Shown: piece by piece, positions 61,832 through 64,000 of the stretch
Numbering within the stretch: the first letter of the stretch is position 1
Layout: each line of letters opens with the position of its first letter
DNA from: Mahella sp.
GTDB taxonomy: Bacteria; Bacillota; Clostridia; Mahellales; Mahellaceae
Assembly (NCBI RefSeq): GCF_020054945.1
Contig: NZ_JAIHAU010000005.1
Location: 37,948 to 101,947 of the forward strand
Direction: 5' to 3'
DNA length: 64,000 bases
The notes under the pieces: model-generated
Told to the model about the DNA's origin: nothing
The model's database searches: none
The model's input: only the letters and a program-made list of their open reading frames with translations
Translations under genes and position numbers: made by a program

Positions 61832-64000
61832 CAATCCTCGCTTTCAAACTTGGCAAGAGAAACTATTCTCTGACCGTTTTCCACTTTCATTAATGTCACG
61901 CCCTGAGTATTGCGCCCTTGTAACGGTATGCCCTTGACTCCCAAGCGTATTATTATACCATCGGACGTTATCATCATTATCTCATCATCTTCATGCACCA
62001 CTTTTATAGCTGCCAGCGGTCCGGTCTTATCGGTGATCTTCATGGTGATAATACCTTTGCCGCCGCGACTTTGGCTTCTGTATTCTTTAAGCGGCGTCCG
62101 CTTGCCGTAACCGTTCTCGCTTACCATAAGAAGATCTGCGGATTCATCGACCAGTTCCATATCTATCACTTTATCGCCAGAGTTGAGCGTTATAGCCTTA
62201 ACACCGTGGGCAGTTCTGCCCATAGGCCGCACATCCTCTTCCGGGAAACGGATGGCCATCCCTTCTTTTGTGCTTATTATAACCTCATTATTGCCGTTGG
62301 TCAGTTCAACGCCTATCAGCTCATCGCCTTCGCCAAGGCCTATGGCCATGAGGCCGTTTTTATGGATATTATCGTATTCTTCTATAGAAGTCTTCTTTAT
62401 ATAACCTTCACGCGTGGCCATTATAAGGTATTTTTCGTCGTCTATGCGCCTTATGGGTATCACAGCACTTACCTTTTCACCCACCGATAAGTTCAAGAGG
62501 TTTATTATGGCTGTGCCTTTAGCCTGGCGGCCTGCTTCCGGCACATCATATGCGCGCATCATATACACCTTTCCTTTATTGGTAAAGAACAGCATATGAC
62601 TATGCGTAGATGTAACGAATATGTGTTCCACAAAATCCTCATCCCTGGTCTGCATGCCCGTTATACCCTTGCCGCCGCGTCGCTGAGATTTATAAGTATC
62701 CAGTGGTAAACGCTTTATATATCCGAAATGGGTCAGGGTTATGGCCACATCTTCATCCTGTATTAAATCTTCTATTTCCATTTCATCGGCTTTACTGCTT
62801 ATCTGTGTACGCCTGTCATCGCCGTATTTGTTGCGTATAGCTTTAAGTTCATCCTTTATTATCTTATATACCATGCCCTCATCGGTCAACACACGACGTA
62901 AATACTCTATGGTGCTCACAAGCTGGGTATATTCCTCTTCTATTTTATCCCTTTCCAAACCCGTCAACCGCCTGAGCCTCATATCCAATATGGCCTGGGC
63001 CTGCTTATCCGACAGATTAAACTGAAACATTAATGCTTCTTTGGCTATTTGGTCTGTCTTTGACGAACGTATAAGCGCTACTATAGCGTCTATATGATCC
63101 AACGCTATGCGCAGACCTTCCAGTATGTGAGCTCTAGCTTCGGCTTTTTCCAGATCGTATCGGCTGCGCCTTACTATGACGTCTTTTTGATGGTCTATAT
63201 AGTAATAGAACATCTGCTTTATATTTAGCACTCTAGGCTGATTATCGACTAAAGCCAGCATTATAATACCGAATGTATCTTCCAGGCGCGTATGTTTATA
63301 TAACAGATTCAATACGACATTTGGGTTTACATCGCGCTTTAAATCTATGGCGATGCGCATACCTTCTTTATCGGATTCGTCCCTTATATCGGCTATTCCG
63401 TCTATTCTTTTATCTTTTACCAGATTAGCTATCTGTATAACAAGATCAGACTTAGTGACCTGATAAGGTATCTCGCTTACTATTATACGCGATCTTCCGC
63501 CTGGTAAAGGTTCTATAGATGTCTTACCCCTTACCTTTATCCTGCCGCGGCCGGTATTATATGCTTGCTTTATTCCGTCTCTTCCCATTATAATGCCGCC
63601 GGTAGGAAAGTCCGGACCCTTGAGTGTTCTCATCAATTCATCTACGGATATATCAGGATCATCCATGATCTTTATAGCCGCATCTATGGTTTCTTTCAGA
63701 TTATGCGGCGGTATATTAGTGGCCATTCCCACAGCTATACCAGCCGAGCCATTGACTAGAAGGTTGGGGAAACGCGAAGGCAACACCACCGGTTCTTTTA
63801 AGGTTTCATCAAAATTCGGTATAAAATCAACGGTTTCCTTATCTATATCGGTCAGCATCTCCATAGCCAGTCGCGACAGGCGCGCCTCGGTATAACGCAT
63901 GGCCGCCGGAGGATCATTGTCTATTGATCCGAAATTACCATGCCCGTCTACCAATGGATATCTCATGCTGAAATCCTGTGCCATACGCACCATGCTGTCG
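61831..64000 (-). CDS. gyrA: DNA gyrase subunit A (partial, 5' end beyond window)
   Basis: The last 722 or so codons of GyrA; the first 90 or so residues lie off the right edge. The active-site Tyr is in [10 protein letters not shown], and the region [23 protein letters not shown] precedes it. The C-terminal beta-pinwheel contains the GyrA box QRRGGKG, which separates gyrase from topoisomerase IV. A second, similar element (SQSRGGKG) occurs in a later blade. The subunit forms the breakage-reunion core that introduces negative supercoils with GyrB. Confidence 0.97.
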   Translation of the reverse strand, partial: DSMVRMAQDFSMRYPLVDGHGNFGSIDNDPPAAMRYTEARLSRLAMEMLTDIDKETVDFIPNFDETLKEPVVLPSRFPNLLVNGSAGIAVGMATNIPPHNLKETIDAAIKIMDDPDISVDELMRTLKGPDFPTGGIIMGRDGIKQAYNTGRGRIKVRGKTSIEPLPGGRSRIIVSEIPYQVTKSDLVIQIANLVKDKRIDGIADIRDESDKEGMRIAIDLKRDVNPNVVLNLLYKHTRLEDTFGIIMLALVDNQPRVLNIKQMFYYYIDHQKDVIVRRSRYDLEKAEARAHILEGLRIALDHIDAIVALIRSSKTDQIAKEALMFQFNLSDKQAQAILDMRLRRLTGLERDKIEEEYTQLVSTIEYLRRVLTDEGMVYKIIKDELKAIRNKYGDDRRTQISSKADEMEIEDLIQDEDVAITLTHFGYIKRLPLDTYKSQRRGGKGITGMQTRDEDFVEHIFVTSTHSHMLFFTNKGKVYMMRAYDVPEAGRQAKGTAIINLLNLSVGEKVSAVIPIRRIDDEKYLIMATREGYIKKTSIEEYDNIHKNGLMAIGLGEGDELIGVELTNGNNEVIISTKEGMAIRFPEEDVRPMGRTAHGVKAITLNSGDKVIDMELVDESADLLMVSENGYGKRTPLKEYRSQSRGGKGIITMKITDKTGPLAAIKVVHEDDEIMMITSDGIIIRLGVKGIPLQGRNTQGVTLMKVENGQRIVSLAKFESED

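Overview
The window looks like a chromosome segment of an anaerobic, sugar-fermenting member of the Clostridia, Thermoanaerobacterales or Mahella-like. The species is inferred, not proven. Supporting signs are strong SD sites, frequent TTG starts, many near-consensus sigma-A promoters, several sugar ABC importers with YesM/YesN-type two-component pairs, phosphorolytic sugar enzymes, a bacteriohemerythrin and a tsaC-ywlE pair. No rRNA, CRISPR array, prophage or intact insertion sequence is visible. There is one tRNA-Ala(CGC).

1-8.0 kb (minus strand) is a sucrose operon: an ABC importer (lipoprotein and two permeases), GH32 hydrolase, fructokinase, sucrose (6F-phosphate) phosphorylase and a LacI regulator cut by the left edge. 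A consensus promoter lies about 550 nt upstream of its first gene, and the leader between them contains long-range complementary segments, so it may be a large structured RNA. 8.3-14.4 kb holds a MATE exporter, an operon of a KDG-type kinase, DUF6062 and a metal-site-less M24 protein, and leuB with niaR. 14.5-16.5 kb is an AT-rich ABC exporter pair.

16.6-42 kb is a carbohydrate region. It has GH94 cellobiose phosphorylase, GH127 beta-L-arabinofuranosidase and a polysaccharide deacetylase. Two complete peptide/sugar-type ABC importers follow, each joined to its own histidine kinase and AraC-type response regulator, and they face each other. A ribose-type ABC importer is divergent from a DeoR regulator and an extra RbsA-like ATPase that has no permease of its own.

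42-53.4 kb is mixed housekeeping: a ZIP transporter, FAD oxidoreductase, GNAT (Eis-like), LCAT-like hydrolase, sugar transferase, MBL-fold hydrolase, tRNA-Ala, arginine phosphatase, tsaC (probably leaderless) and an iron alcohol dehydrogenase. It ends with an oadB-like gene and a tiny OadG-like gene behind a clear yybP-ykoY (Mn2+) riboswitch with its own terminator. That pairing is the most unusual regulatory arrangement in the window.

53.5-64 kb has two small genes, an 821-aa sulfur-handling fusion (CoA-disulfide-reductase-like, rhodanese, TusA, DsrE-like) with an ArsR regulator, an AT-rich block of metE, a thiamine-binding protein and thiM, then a PQ-loop-like protein, bacteriohemerythrin and gyrA, which runs off the right edge. 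Several decayed fragments mark past rearrangements: an IS110-like piece, an oxidoreductase start fused to niaR, and orphan C-termini near 54.2 and 57.25 kb.
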